From Prevotellaceae bacterium (GTDB lineage Bacteria; Bacteroidota; Bacteroidia; Bacteroidales; Bacteroidaceae): a DNA stretch of 33,606 nt. Location of the stretch: positions 1 to 33,606 of the forward strand of contig JAGKTZ010000025.1 in NCBI GenBank assembly GCA_021153165.1. The letters run 5' to 3'. The notes beneath the pieces are model-generated. The model searched no databases and had not been told where the DNA came from. It worked only from the letters and a program-made list of their open reading frames with translations. The translations under genes and the position numbers were made by a program. How positions within the stretch are numbered: position 1 is the first letter of the stretch; every line of letters begins with the position of its first letter. Below are positions 16,359-23,075 of this stretch, one piece after another.

Positions 16359-17585
16359 TTAAAACATCTTTTGCACTCTGCGCAAAGCGGCGATGAATGC
16401 GTCGATTTCCTCCTTAGTGTTATACAAAGCAAAGGATACGCGCGCCATGCCCTCTACGCCGAAGCGCTGCATCACGGGTTGTGCGCAGTGGTGACCAGTG
16501 CGGATAGCTACGCCCAGACGGTCGAGCAATGTGCCAAGGTCTAGGTGATGGATGCCTTCGATATTGAAAGAGATGACGGCATCTTTTTTGTCGGATTCAC
16601 CGTAGATTTTCATACCTTCAATGGTTCGCATTTGCTCCATAGCATAGCGTAGCAATTCATCCTCATATCGTGCGACATTGTCCATACCGATTTTCTCCAG
16701 ATAGTCGATAGCGATGGCCAAAGCGTGACTACCGACATAATCTGGCGTACCGGCTTCAAATTTGTAGGGCAGATCTTCGTACGTGGTCTTCTCAAAACTG
16801 ACAGTCTTGATCATTTCTCCGCCGCCCTGGTAGGGTGGCATCTGCGACAATAGACTTTCTTTGCCGTAGAGTACACCAATTCCTGTGGGACCGTACATTT
16901 TGTGACCGCTGAATACGAGGAAATCACAATCCATCTGCTCTACGTTGATGGGCATGTGGGGTACGCTCTGCGCGCCGTCGACAATAATCAAACAACCCTT
17001 ATCGTGCGCAATTTTTGCCATTTCATCGACAGGATTGATCGTACCGAGGACGTTGCTGACGTGTGCTACGCTGACCAGTTTAGTACGCTCGGTAAACATT
17101 TTCTCGTACTCGTCGAGCAACAGGTCTCCTTTGTCGTCTACAGGGATAACCTTCAGCACAATTCCCTTACGGTCTCGCAACATTTGCCAGGGCACAATGT
17201 TGGAATGGTGCTCCATCGTTGAGATGATAACTTCGTCTCCTTCGCCGAGCAACCATTCTCCGAGAGAAAATGCCAGTAGATTGAGACTCTCTGTCGTACC
17301 TCGTGTGAAAACAATCTCTCTTTCGCTGTGCGCCCCGATGAATTCTTTTACGCGGATACGGGCTGCTTCGTGCAATTCGGTGGCTTGTTGCGACAGATAG
17401 TGTACACCGCGATGCACATTGGCATTCAGATTGTAGTACTCGTCGGCAATGGCGTCGACCACGCACTTTGGTTTCTGCGTAGTGGCAGCATTGTCCAGGT
17501 AAACCAGGGGACGATTGTAAATCTGTCTGCCCAGGATAGGGAAGTCGGCGCGAAGTTGCTCGATATTTTGAGAAATTGGATTCAT
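16359..17585 (-). CDS. sufS: Cysteine desulfurase SufS
   Basis: A PLP enzyme that takes sulfur from L-cysteine for Fe-S cluster assembly. The 408-residue product carries the PLP lysine K229 in FSGHKMYGPTG, the cofactor-binding D203 in IVDGAQS, the EHHSN segment around residue 125 and the persulfide-forming Cys367 in RTGHHCAQP. These features and the neighbouring sufD and sufC genes identify it as SufS rather than IscS. The ATG at 17585 is preferred over a TTG two codons upstream. A 157-base gap with a terminator separates it from sufD, so it may be transcribed in part independently. Confidence 0.96.
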   Translation of the reverse strand: MNPISQNIEQLRADFPILGRQIYNRPLVYLDNAATTQKPKCVVDAIADEYYNLNANVHRGVHYLSQQATELHEAARIRVKEFIGAHSEREIVFTRGTTESLNLLAFSLGEWLLGEGDEVIISTMEHHSNIVPWQMLRDRKGIVLKVIPVDDKGDLLLDEYEKMFTERTKLVSVAHVSNVLGTINPVDEMAKIAHDKGCLIIVDGAQSVPHMPINVEQMDCDFLVFSGHKMYGPTGIGVLYGKESLLSQMPPYQGGGEMIKTVSFEKTTYEDLPYKFEAGTPDYVGSHALAIAIDYLEKIGMDNVARYEDELLRYAMEQMRTIEGMKIYGESDKKDAVISFNIEGIHHLDLGTLLDRLGVAIRTGHHCAQPVMQRFGVEGMARVSFALYNTKEEIDAFIAALRRVQKMF

Positions 17586-17674
17586 ATTCAAATGTAGTGC
17601 GCACGAGACGGCGTGTAATTCTATGAGAAAGTTGTCTATTAACTAAAAGATCTTTTGGCTAAGTCGTCACGATA

Positions 17675-17690
17675 TGGATATTTTTATCCA
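17675..17690. other. Short perfect inverted repeat upstream of sufS
   Basis: TGGATA and TATCCA flank TTTT in the gap between sufD and sufS, about 90 bases before the sufS start. It could be an operator or a small RNA hairpin; nothing further supports either reading. Confidence 0.25.
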
Positions 17691-17727
17691 CTCGTAGTAA
17701 AAAGGTAAAAAGGCGAAATAGAAAAGC

Positions 17728-17751
17728 AAAAAAGTGCCGTTTCATCGGCAC
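17728..17751 (-). terminator. Terminator overlapping the sufD stop codon
   Basis: On the minus strand GTGCCG pairs with CGGCAC around an ATGAAA loop and is followed by six T. The last two sense codons and the TGA stop of sufD (17744-17742) lie inside the hairpin, so ribosomes terminating there would cover it. This could lower sufS expression relative to sufCD or couple it to translation. Confidence 0.75.
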
Positions 17752-19085
17752 ATTTTGCATCCTTGGCAAGGCGAGAGTTCGCCTCGGAAACGCATCTCAA
17801 CGAGGTGTGTCAATCTATCGCGGAGTTGTTCCATCTTGACGTGATTCAGCACTTCGTTGACAAAGGCTTGTTGCAACAGCAAACGGGCTTCTTGCTCGGC
17901 AATACCACGTTGGCGCATGTAGAATAGAGCATTTTCGTCCATCTTGCCAATGCTTGAGCCGTGATTGCACTTTACGTCGTCCGCGTAGATTTCCAACATC
18001 GGCTGAGTCAATACGCGTGCTTCCGGCGAAGCGAGAAGATTGGCGTTGATTTGCTCTGATAGACTCTTTTGAGCACCTTCGCGCACCAATACCTTGCCTG
18101 TAAAAGCCGCCGTGCTCTTGCCATTGATCACATATTTGTATAGCATCTCGCTGGTGCATTGTGGTACGGCGTGGTCTACTAATAAATAGTTGTCCACCTT
18201 TTCTTCAGCATCCGTCATCAGGGCCCCGCGTGCTTCTATCTTGGCATTTTCGCCCAACAAGCGGAACTCTGCGCGATTGCGAGTCTTTCCGTTGGTCAAG
18301 GTGACGTTGGTGTACGAGATATTGCTTTCTGCAGCCTGTTCGGTGTAGAGATTGCTGAAGCGAGTGTTGGTAGATTTCGTTTCCTCAATACTATAAATAT
18401 CCAACTGAGCATGTGGTGCGGCGAATACTTCGATCACTTGTGTGGACAGGTGATTTTGTTCGCCCTCGGCATGATCGCAGAGCAAAATGCTGCCTTGTGC
18501 GCCCTCTTCCACAACGACCAAGATGCGGCGATTCATCATCAAATCGTTTTTTGCCGCCGATACGTTGACAATTTGTATAGGTTTCTTCAGTTGTACCCCT
18601 TTAGAAATATGTACCAGGATACCATCTTGTGCCAAAAGTGTATTGATTGCAGCGATTCCATCGTAGTTCTTGCCAGCGGCACGATGATAAAATTTTGCGA
18701 TGAAATCGGGATTTTTCGCCGCAGCCTGACATAATGTTCCCACCACTACACCTTCGGGCAATGGGGCAGCATGTCCTTCGCTCGGCATCACGACATCGTT
18801 CACCACGAAGTAGAGCCATGTGCTCAGATTGGGTACTGCGCAGCGGTAGGTCTGATAGGGATCGATGGCAGGAACGGAGCGATTCAAATTGACGCCGTAA
18901 TCAGGAGCCAATGCCGCTTCGACGTCGGTATAGAGATACTCCTCGTTGCGCTTTGTAGGCAGACCGTGCTTTTCGAGTAGAGCCAATTGCTCCTCGCGCA
19001 AAGCATTGAGCGGTGCACAACTGCCCGCGGCAATCCTTTGCTTTTCGGCGTGATATAATTGTAGGTATTGTTCAAGGCTACTCAT
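17742..19085 (-). CDS. sufD: Fe-S cluster assembly scaffold protein SufD
   Basis: A 447-residue SufB/SufD-family protein of the SufBCD scaffold complex that assembles Fe-S clusters. The C-terminal part contains the beta-helix core and the conserved KCNHGSSIGKMDENALFYMRQRGI segment, with the cysteine and histidine used at the SufB-SufD interface. The length and the rather divergent N-terminus fit SufD better than SufB. It starts nine bases after the sufC stop codon. It ends in the Cys-rich CQGCKMCR tail, which is longer in cysteine than I would expect for the E. coli protein. Confidence 0.93.
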   Translation of the reverse strand: MSSLEQYLQLYHAEKQRIAAGSCAPLNALREEQLALLEKHGLPTKRNEEYLYTDVEAALAPDYGVNLNRSVPAIDPYQTYRCAVPNLSTWLYFVVNDVVMPSEGHAAPLPEGVVVGTLCQAAAKNPDFIAKFYHRAAGKNYDGIAAINTLLAQDGILVHISKGVQLKKPIQIVNVSAAKNDLMMNRRILVVVEEGAQGSILLCDHAEGEQNHLSTQVIEVFAAPHAQLDIYSIEETKSTNTRFSNLYTEQAAESNISYTNVTLTNGKTRNRAEFRLLGENAKIEARGALMTDAEEKVDNYLLVDHAVPQCTSEMLYKYVINGKSTAAFTGKVLVREGAQKSLSEQINANLLASPEARVLTQPMLEIYADDVKCNHGSSIGKMDENALFYMRQRGIAEQEARLLLQQAFVNEVLNHVKMEQLRDRLTHLVEMRFRGELSPCQGCKMCR

Positions 19086-19094
19086 AGCGGCGCA

Positions 19095-19844
19095 TTATTT
19101 GAGTTCTTCCTTAATCCAATCAAATCCCTTCTCCTCGATAGCATATCCCAGCGAAGCATCGCCTTCCTTGACGATCTGTCCGTTCACCAAGACATGTACA
19201 AAATCAGGCTTGAGATAGTCCAACATGCGCTGATAGTGTGTGATGACCATCGCTGATGTCTGTGGAGTGCGGAGCAGGTTGAAGCCCTCGGCCACAATGC
19301 GCAGAGCATCTACGTCAAGGCCCGAGTCGGTTTCGTCAAGGATACTGAATTTTGGTTCAAGCACTGCCATCTGGAAGATCTCATTGCGTTTGCGCTCGCC
19401 ACCAGAGAAACCTTCGTTCACGCCACGACTCATAAAGTGAGCGTCGAGTCCCACGAGTTTTCTCTTTTCCTTGAGCATTTTCAGGAAGTCTCCCGCAGCG
19501 ATAGGGTCTTCGCCAAAATATTTGCGCTTGGCATTCACAGCGGCGCGGAGGAAGTTGGTCATCGACACGCCGGGGATTTCGATGGGCGCCTGGAAAGACA
19601 TGAAGATACCCTCGTGCGAACGATCCTCGGGCGAGAGTTCGAGCAAATCCTTGCCGTTGAATGTGATGCTACCCTCTGTGACGGTATATTTAGGGTTGCC
19701 CACCAGGACATGGCTCAGGGTACTTTTACCCGAACCGTTGGGTCCCATCAATACGTGCACTTCGCCGTCGCCAATAGTCAGATTGACGCCCTTTAATATT
19801 TCTTTGCCTTCGACCGAGGCATGCAGATTTTTGATTTCTAACAT
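19095..19844 (-). CDS. sufC: Fe-S cluster assembly ATPase SufC
   Basis: The ABC-type ATPase of the SufBCD complex. The 249-residue product has Walker A GPNGSGKST (34-42), the ABC signature FSGGE (146-150) and Walker B ILDETDSGLD (168-177), with the E-T-D-S-G-L-D form typical of SufC. It is soluble, with no membrane segment. The ATG at 19844 is preferred over a TTG five codons upstream. It is the first gene of the sufCD pair; the sufB gene that usually precedes it in Bacteroidota is not here. Confidence 0.97.
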   Translation of the reverse strand: MLEIKNLHASVEGKEILKGVNLTIGDGEVHVLMGPNGSGKSTLSHVLVGNPKYTVTEGSITFNGKDLLELSPEDRSHEGIFMSFQAPIEIPGVSMTNFLRAAVNAKRKYFGEDPIAAGDFLKMLKEKRKLVGLDAHFMSRGVNEGFSGGERKRNEIFQMAVLEPKFSILDETDSGLDVDALRIVAEGFNLLRTPQTSAMVITHYQRMLDYLKPDFVHVLVNGQIVKEGDASLGYAIEEKGFDWIKEELK

Positions 19845-19898
19845 AGCGTTTGTGTTCAAGTTTTGAGCAAGTTTTTCGACTCACTTGCTTTGTTGTTG

Positions 19899-19906
19899 CA
19901 AAGATA
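19899..19906 (-). promoter_or_regulatory. -7 promoter element of sufCD
   Basis: TATCTTTG on the minus strand is a full match to TAnnTTTG, about 55 bases before the sufC ATG. A run of eight A lies just upstream, and no clear -33 TTTG is present. Its presence shows that sufC has its own transcription start and does not depend on a missing upstream sufB. Confidence 0.55.
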
Positions 19907-19984
19907 AAACTTTTTTTTCATCCGCTATGATTAGTAGTGTCCTTGATTTGGCTTTGTACGTGGTAAAAGACTTAAAACGTATGA

Positions 19985-20059
19985 TTAAAAACCATTTCCA
20001 TTGGTCAACTCCTTGAAAGCTGATACAATGATCCATATAATAACGAGAACTTCAAACAT
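19985..20059 (-). CDS. Predicted 24-residue hydrophobic small protein
   Basis: This 24-codon frame starts at an ATG placed three bases after AGGAGG, one of the very few perfect Shine-Dalgarno sequences in this window; most genes here lack one. The product begins MFEVLVIIWIIVSAFKEL and ends with a short polar tail, so it could span or lie on the inner membrane once. It follows the 94-residue membrane protein gene by 33 bases on the same strand. I do not recognise the family. The strong ribosome site and coherent hydrophobic pattern argue against chance, but a frame this short needs conservation evidence. Confidence 0.5.
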   Translation of the reverse strand: MFEVLVIIWIIVSAFKELTNGNGF

Positions 20060-20092
20060 ATTTCCTCCTTTTTATAAGTTGTGTTGAATAAA

Positions 20093-20377
20093 CTATTTGC
20101 TTTTTATTGTTTTGTGTAAGGCAAAGCATACCCAGCACAAGAGGAGTAATGTTCCCACTACGGATGCGCCGCCAAAAAGGATGAGTGAGAAGAAAGCCAT
20201 CTGAGCGTGTACCAATTGCAAAGTACGCCATGTTGACACTTCTTCTTCCAATAAGTCTGAATAAATAGCTGCGAGAGATTTAACTGCTGAGCAAGTGCAC
20301 AAATATTGTTTGAGTGAAAATGGTGCACAGGCTTGTGGCGCGAATGTCATCTTCAATGTGGCTTCTTTCTTTGTCAT
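20093..20377 (-). CDS. Small single-helix membrane protein of unknown function
   Basis: A 94-residue product starting at ATG 20377, with a cysteine-containing N-terminal region (PQACAPFSLKQYLCTCSAVK), a middle helix rich in acidic residues (YSDLLEEEVSTW) and one strong membrane helix at about residues 60-86. I do not recognise it. The upstream in-frame start at 20419 is a TTG and lies close to a terminator, so it is rejected. Its neighbours are the WYL regulator upstream and the 24-residue hydrophobic frame downstream, with which it may form a two-gene unit. Confidence 0.6.
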   Translation of the reverse strand: MTKKEATLKMTFAPQACAPFSLKQYLCTCSAVKSLAAIYSDLLEEEVSTWRTLQLVHAQMAFFSLILFGGASVVGTLLLLCWVCFALHKTIKSK

Positions 20378-20415
20378 AATACTAAATGTTTTAGGATTCT
20401 GATGCAAAGGAACAG

Positions 20416-20441
20416 CCAAAAAGTGACAAAGTACGTCACTT
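20416..20441 (-). terminator. Terminator overlapping the stop codon of the WYL gene
   Basis: AAGTGAC pairs with GTCACTT around a seven-base loop on the minus strand, and the right arm runs into TTTTT. The TGA of AAGTGAC is the stop codon of the WYL regulator gene. It separates that gene from the small membrane protein gene 60 bases downstream. Confidence 0.7.
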
Positions 20442-21344
20442 CTGAATTTTTTGTGTTAAAAGTTCTGCTTGAGTTTGTAAATATTTGGTTAGTTCCGGGC
20501 TATCTATGATTTCGATGTCGTCAAACAGCCCGAGTACGAAGCGTCCTATCCCCTTGAAGCTACACACATTTGTGGTCAATAGGTAGCGTCCGTCTTCTTG
20601 TTGTTTCATTTCGTGTTCTGCGACGGGATATTCTTCCAGCAGTAGGCTGGTAGCTAAGGTTCCCAGGAGTAGTTTTACGGTAGTAGTTGTTTCGCTCGAG
20701 AAGTGAAACAGATCTGTATATATAGGTTTGTGTTTGTCTTTGTGCGACCAGAGCATATCCAATAATTCTATGCTTTGGGCACGACTTATCTTGAATGTTT
20801 TGTTCATACCCGAAGCCACTTCGTAGCAGCGTACTTCTGTATTGTCAGAGAGGAAGAGGTAGGGCTCGACGATGCGGTCACTCATTTTACTGCTACTGGG
20901 AGATGAATAGCCCTTCAGCACGACCATGTGCTCCGTACGTACAGCTTCGTATAGTTTTGTCAGGTTTTTAGCTACGTGGGTATCTATGCCATGGCTAGCC
21001 AGCGCCTTGTCGTCGTAGAGTTGTGCCAGTTTTGCGCGCAGATGTCTCACCTGTGGCGAATTGTCGGGCACAGCGTTCAAAATATTGTTCAATGTGATGG
21101 CCTCGTCCTGGGTGAGGTGAATCTTGTCTGTGATGTCTCGGAAAAATGGTGAAGAATGGTCCAAGCGATAGTAGGTGCCCTCCTTGACCACCTTGAATCC
21201 CATGTCACGAAACGAATCGAGATATCTATAGATACTGCGCTTGCTGAGATGAAGCATACAACTGATGTCCTCGACACTGTGTGCGCGATTTTGTGTCAGT
21301 AGGACCATCAGTCTCAGCTGGCGATCAAATTTTTCGAGTTCCAT
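20436..21344 (-). CDS. WYL-domain transcriptional regulator
   Basis: A 302-residue protein with an N-terminal helix-turn-helix (about residues 5-60, SVEDISCMLHLSKRSIYRYL), a middle linker, and a WYL-like domain (about 130-230) followed by a C-terminal WCX-like extension (to about 300). Such proteins bind DNA and sense nucleotides or nucleic acid ends; many regulate DNA damage or phage defence genes. No defence genes are present in this window, so the target is not evident. The gene has its own promoter and a leader of about 100 bases with an unusual fold. Confidence 0.87.
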   Translation of the reverse strand: MELEKFDRQLRLMVLLTQNRAHSVEDISCMLHLSKRSIYRYLDSFRDMGFKVVKEGTYYRLDHSSPFFRDITDKIHLTQDEAITLNNILNAVPDNSPQVRHLRAKLAQLYDDKALASHGIDTHVAKNLTKLYEAVRTEHMVVLKGYSSPSSSKMSDRIVEPYLFLSDNTEVRCYEVASGMNKTFKISRAQSIELLDMLWSHKDKHKPIYTDLFHFSSETTTTVKLLLGTLATSLLLEEYPVAEHEMKQQEDGRYLLTTNVCSFKGIGRFVLGLFDDIEIIDSPELTKYLQTQAELLTQKIQK

Positions 21345-21369
21345 ACGTTTTTTGTAGACCTTAAGTTAT

Positions 21370-21401
21370 CTTCGTAAAAAGGCCAGCGATACGAAGCTGG
21401 C
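21370..21401 (-). promoter_or_regulatory. Terminator/antiterminator or pseudoknot in the WYL gene leader
   Basis: On the minus strand GCCAGC (21401-21396) pairs with GCTGGC (21387-21382), followed by CTTTTTA: a terminator-like hairpin between the promoter and the start codon. CTTCGTA (21396-21390), mostly in the hairpin loop, is also an exact complement of TACGAAG (21376-21370), which overlaps the end of the T run. The leader can therefore form either the terminator or an alternative seven-pair stem, or both as an H-type pseudoknot. Confidence 0.55.
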
Positions 21402-21449
21402 ATCCCATCACCACCATTTCATCCCACAGCAATCATCGATTGGCCTTCA

Positions 21450-21457
21450 CAAAAGTA
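21450..21457 (-). promoter_or_regulatory. -7 promoter element of the WYL gene
   Basis: TACTTTTG on the minus strand matches TAnnTTTG. A TTTG lies 14 bases upstream instead of the usual 19. The predicted transcript has a leader of about 100 bases before the ATG at 21344. Confidence 0.5.
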
Positions 21458-21542
21458 ATCATTTTTCTTTACAAAATCAGCGTCTACAAAGAATAAATCT
21501 TTTTTCTCGCCTTACGACTCGCGCCTGCTATATTATATATGT

Positions 21543-21770
21543 TTACCTACCGTTCTTCTTCTGGCGTTCATACTCCTCAGCAAGGCTGCGTCCAAACTCT
21601 ACAGCCTTGTCCTCTATCTTTTTGTAACCTCCCACTGCCGCTTTTTCAACAGCTTTATAACTGGCAACTGCTGCATTTTCGATAGTCTTATAAGTACCTA
21701 CCACAGCGTTCTCAATACTTATGTAGGTTTCAACTACACCTTCCTTTACTTCTGATACTTTTTTTGTCAT
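21543..21770 (-). CDS. Small protein built of 11-residue repeats
   Basis: A 75-residue product that divides into an 11-residue head, five consecutive 11-residue units (residues 12-66) and a basic tail. The units follow the pattern V/A-V-x-x-Y-x-x-I/V-E-x-A/K; the four from 12 to 55 agree best (VVETYISIENA, VVGTYKTIENA, AVASYKAVEKA, AVGGYKKIEDK). Eleven-residue periodicity of this kind forms amphipathic helices in LEA group 3 proteins and alpha-synuclein, which bind membranes or protect under desiccation or osmotic stress. There is no signal peptide. It has a textbook promoter and is divergent from the AraC regulator. Its function is not established here. Confidence 0.8.
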   Translation of the reverse strand: MTKKVSEVKEGVVETYISIENAVVGTYKTIENAAVASYKAVEKAAVGGYKKIEDKAVEFGRSLAEEYERQKKNGR

Positions 21771-21817
21771 ACTCTTATTTTTTTACCGTTAATGTTATTG
21801 ACGCTTATTTACGAGTG

Positions 21818-21848
21818 CAAAGGTAGGATGGAAAACAAGACAAACAAA
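21818..21848 (-). promoter_or_regulatory. Consensus promoter of the 11-residue-repeat protein gene
   Basis: On the minus strand TTTG (21848-21845), 19 bases, then TACCTTTG (21825-21818) is an exact Bacteroidota promoter. It predicts strong housekeeping-sigma transcription, with a leader of about 40 bases before the ATG at 21770. Confidence 0.85.
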
Positions 21849-21913
21849 GTGCCTTGAGTCGGATTGAATGGACGATTGTTCTGGTGATACGAGTAATTGT
21901 CTCCTAATATTCT

Positions 21914-21921
21914 TATCTTTG
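21914..21921 (+). promoter_or_regulatory. -7 promoter element of the AraC regulator gene
   Basis: TATCTTTG matches TAnnTTTG; the nearest TTG lies only 14 bases upstream. The predicted leader is about 35 bases. It lies about 65 bases from the -33 element of the divergent repeat-protein promoter, so one regulator could act on both. Confidence 0.55.
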
Positions 21922-21961
21922 TGGAGTAATAGTCGGATTTTTAATTTAAACGAGGGAAAAT

Positions 21962-22879
21962 ATGACACTTGCTGAGACAATTGACAAATATATAGATGAA
22001 GGGCATCGCTGCAGTGCTTATAGCCTTGGTGACGAAATATCCGTTATCGTCAACCCATCGTTTGCTATACTACCGAGCCAGCCACACCATTCACCCTTTG
22101 TAGTGGCGGCATACTGTCAGCACGGCAAGGGCACGGGGCGAGTCAACACGCGCATCTACAATATCGAGGCGGGCGGATTGTTTATAGTGCTCCCTGGCCA
22201 AATCACCGAACTAGTGGAACTGAGCGACGATTTCGAGGCAACATATCTGCTTATGACGGACCATTTCACCGAGAGCTTGAGCATAGGCAACACCTTCAAT
22301 CTGCGCAACATCATACAGTCGTGCCCCTATCAACTATTGTCTGCTCCTGCATGCGAGGCCATCGAAGACTACCTGCGCATGGTGAAAAATACCATCACCA
22401 TTGAGGCCAACCCCAACCGGCTGGAGATTGTGCAACTTATCACGCGCGCCTTCTTCCTAGGCCTGGGCTACTTTCTCCACGAGAAAGACAAAGCGGATGA
22501 GGGGGATAGTCGACAGGTGAAACTCACGTCGGAATTTCTAAAACTTGTTGAGGCAAACTACCGTGAGCACCGCGACCTGAAGTACTATGCCGAACGCATG
22601 GGACTCACGCCAAAGTATATATCCACTGTAGTTAAAGCCTCGAGTGAACGTAGTGCCATGGAATGGATTGAGCGTTACGTCACGCTGGATGCTATCGCTC
22701 AACTGATCTCAACTGATCGCTCTATAAAGTACATTGCCTACGACCTGAACTTTCCCTCACTATCATTCTTCGGCAAGTATTTTACACGCGTCGTAGGCCT
22801 TTCGCCTAGCGCCTATCGTGCTGAGCTGAAAAAACAAGGACCTGTCATAGAATGTCTGCCAACCCCTACGGCACAATGA
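21962..22879 (+). CDS. AraC family transcriptional regulator
   Basis: A 305-residue regulator with a cupin-like ligand-binding N-terminal half (about residues 25-160) and a C-terminal AraC DNA-binding domain (about 190-295) of two helix-turn-helix units: DLKYYAERMGLTPKYISTVVK and the SIKYIAYDLNFPSLSFFGKYFTRVVGLSPSAYR region. Such proteins usually respond to a small molecule and control their own gene and neighbouring or divergent genes. The divergent partner is the small 11-residue-repeat protein, a plausible target. The stop codon lies within the first unit of a short direct repeat. Confidence 0.94.
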   Translation: MTLAETIDKYIDEGHRCSAYSLGDEISVIVNPSFAILPSQPHHSPFVVAAYCQHGKGTGRVNTRIYNIEAGGLFIVLPGQITELVELSDDFEATYLLMTDHFTESLSIGNTFNLRNIIQSCPYQLLSAPACEAIEDYLRMVKNTITIEANPNRLEIVQLITRAFFLGLGYFLHEKDKADEGDSRQVKLTSEFLKLVEANYREHRDLKYYAERMGLTPKYISTVVKASSERSAMEWIERYVTLDAIAQLISTDRSIKYIAYDLNFPSLSFFGKYFTRVVGLSPSAYRAELKKQGPVIECLPTPTAQ

Positions 22880-22918
22880 GGTAAATAAAAAGATTGCCCA
22901 CAATGATATAAATAAAAA
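22872..22918. repeat. 27-bp-period direct repeat at the end of the AraC gene
   Basis: The 20-base segments at 22872-22891 and 22899-22918 differ at two positions only (GG in the first, TA in the second). The first copy contains the TGA stop codon of the AraC gene, so a local duplication has extended the 3' untranslated region. No further copy is visible. Confidence 0.7.
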
Positions 22919-22977
22919 CACACTACCTCAGGTTTTCGAGTGTCAAACCTTGTTGTATAATATATAGGTGTAGTGTG
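22919..22977. other. Nested hairpin in the gap between the AraC gene and the tRNA
   Basis: CACACTAC (22919-22926) pairs perfectly with GTAGTGTG (22970-22977), enclosing a second stem of AGGTTT (22930-22935) with AAACCT (22945-22950). No strong T run follows on either strand, so it is not a classical terminator. It could be an RNA structure at the end of the AraC transcript. No gene is seen in 22880-23075. Confidence 0.35.
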
Positions 22978-23025
22978 CTGGGGGACTTTTGGAGTGCAAA
23001 ATAATCTGCCTAAGATCACCCATAA

Positions 23026-23063
23026 TTAAAGCAAAAACACTTACCGCCTTTGAGTAAGTGTTT
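23026..23063 (-). terminator. Terminator of the tRNA gene
   Basis: AAACACTTAC (23035-23044) and GTAAGTGTTT (23054-23063) form a perfect 10-bp stem with a nine-base loop, 13 bases beyond the tRNA 3' end. On the minus strand it runs into TTGCTTTAATT, a modest T-rich stretch. Confidence 0.7.
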
Positions 23064-23075
23064 GTGAATGATTTG

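Noticed and set aside
19845..20435. A hidden or degraded sufB gene upstream of sufC
   Set aside because: The region contains only small frames with no SufB-like residues; a gene of about 1.4 kb would not fit.
21345..22879. A defence island, because WYL regulators often accompany phage defence genes
   Set aside because: No nuclease, helicase, restriction, reverse transcriptase or toxin gene is seen on either side, so the WYL domain alone does not justify the call.
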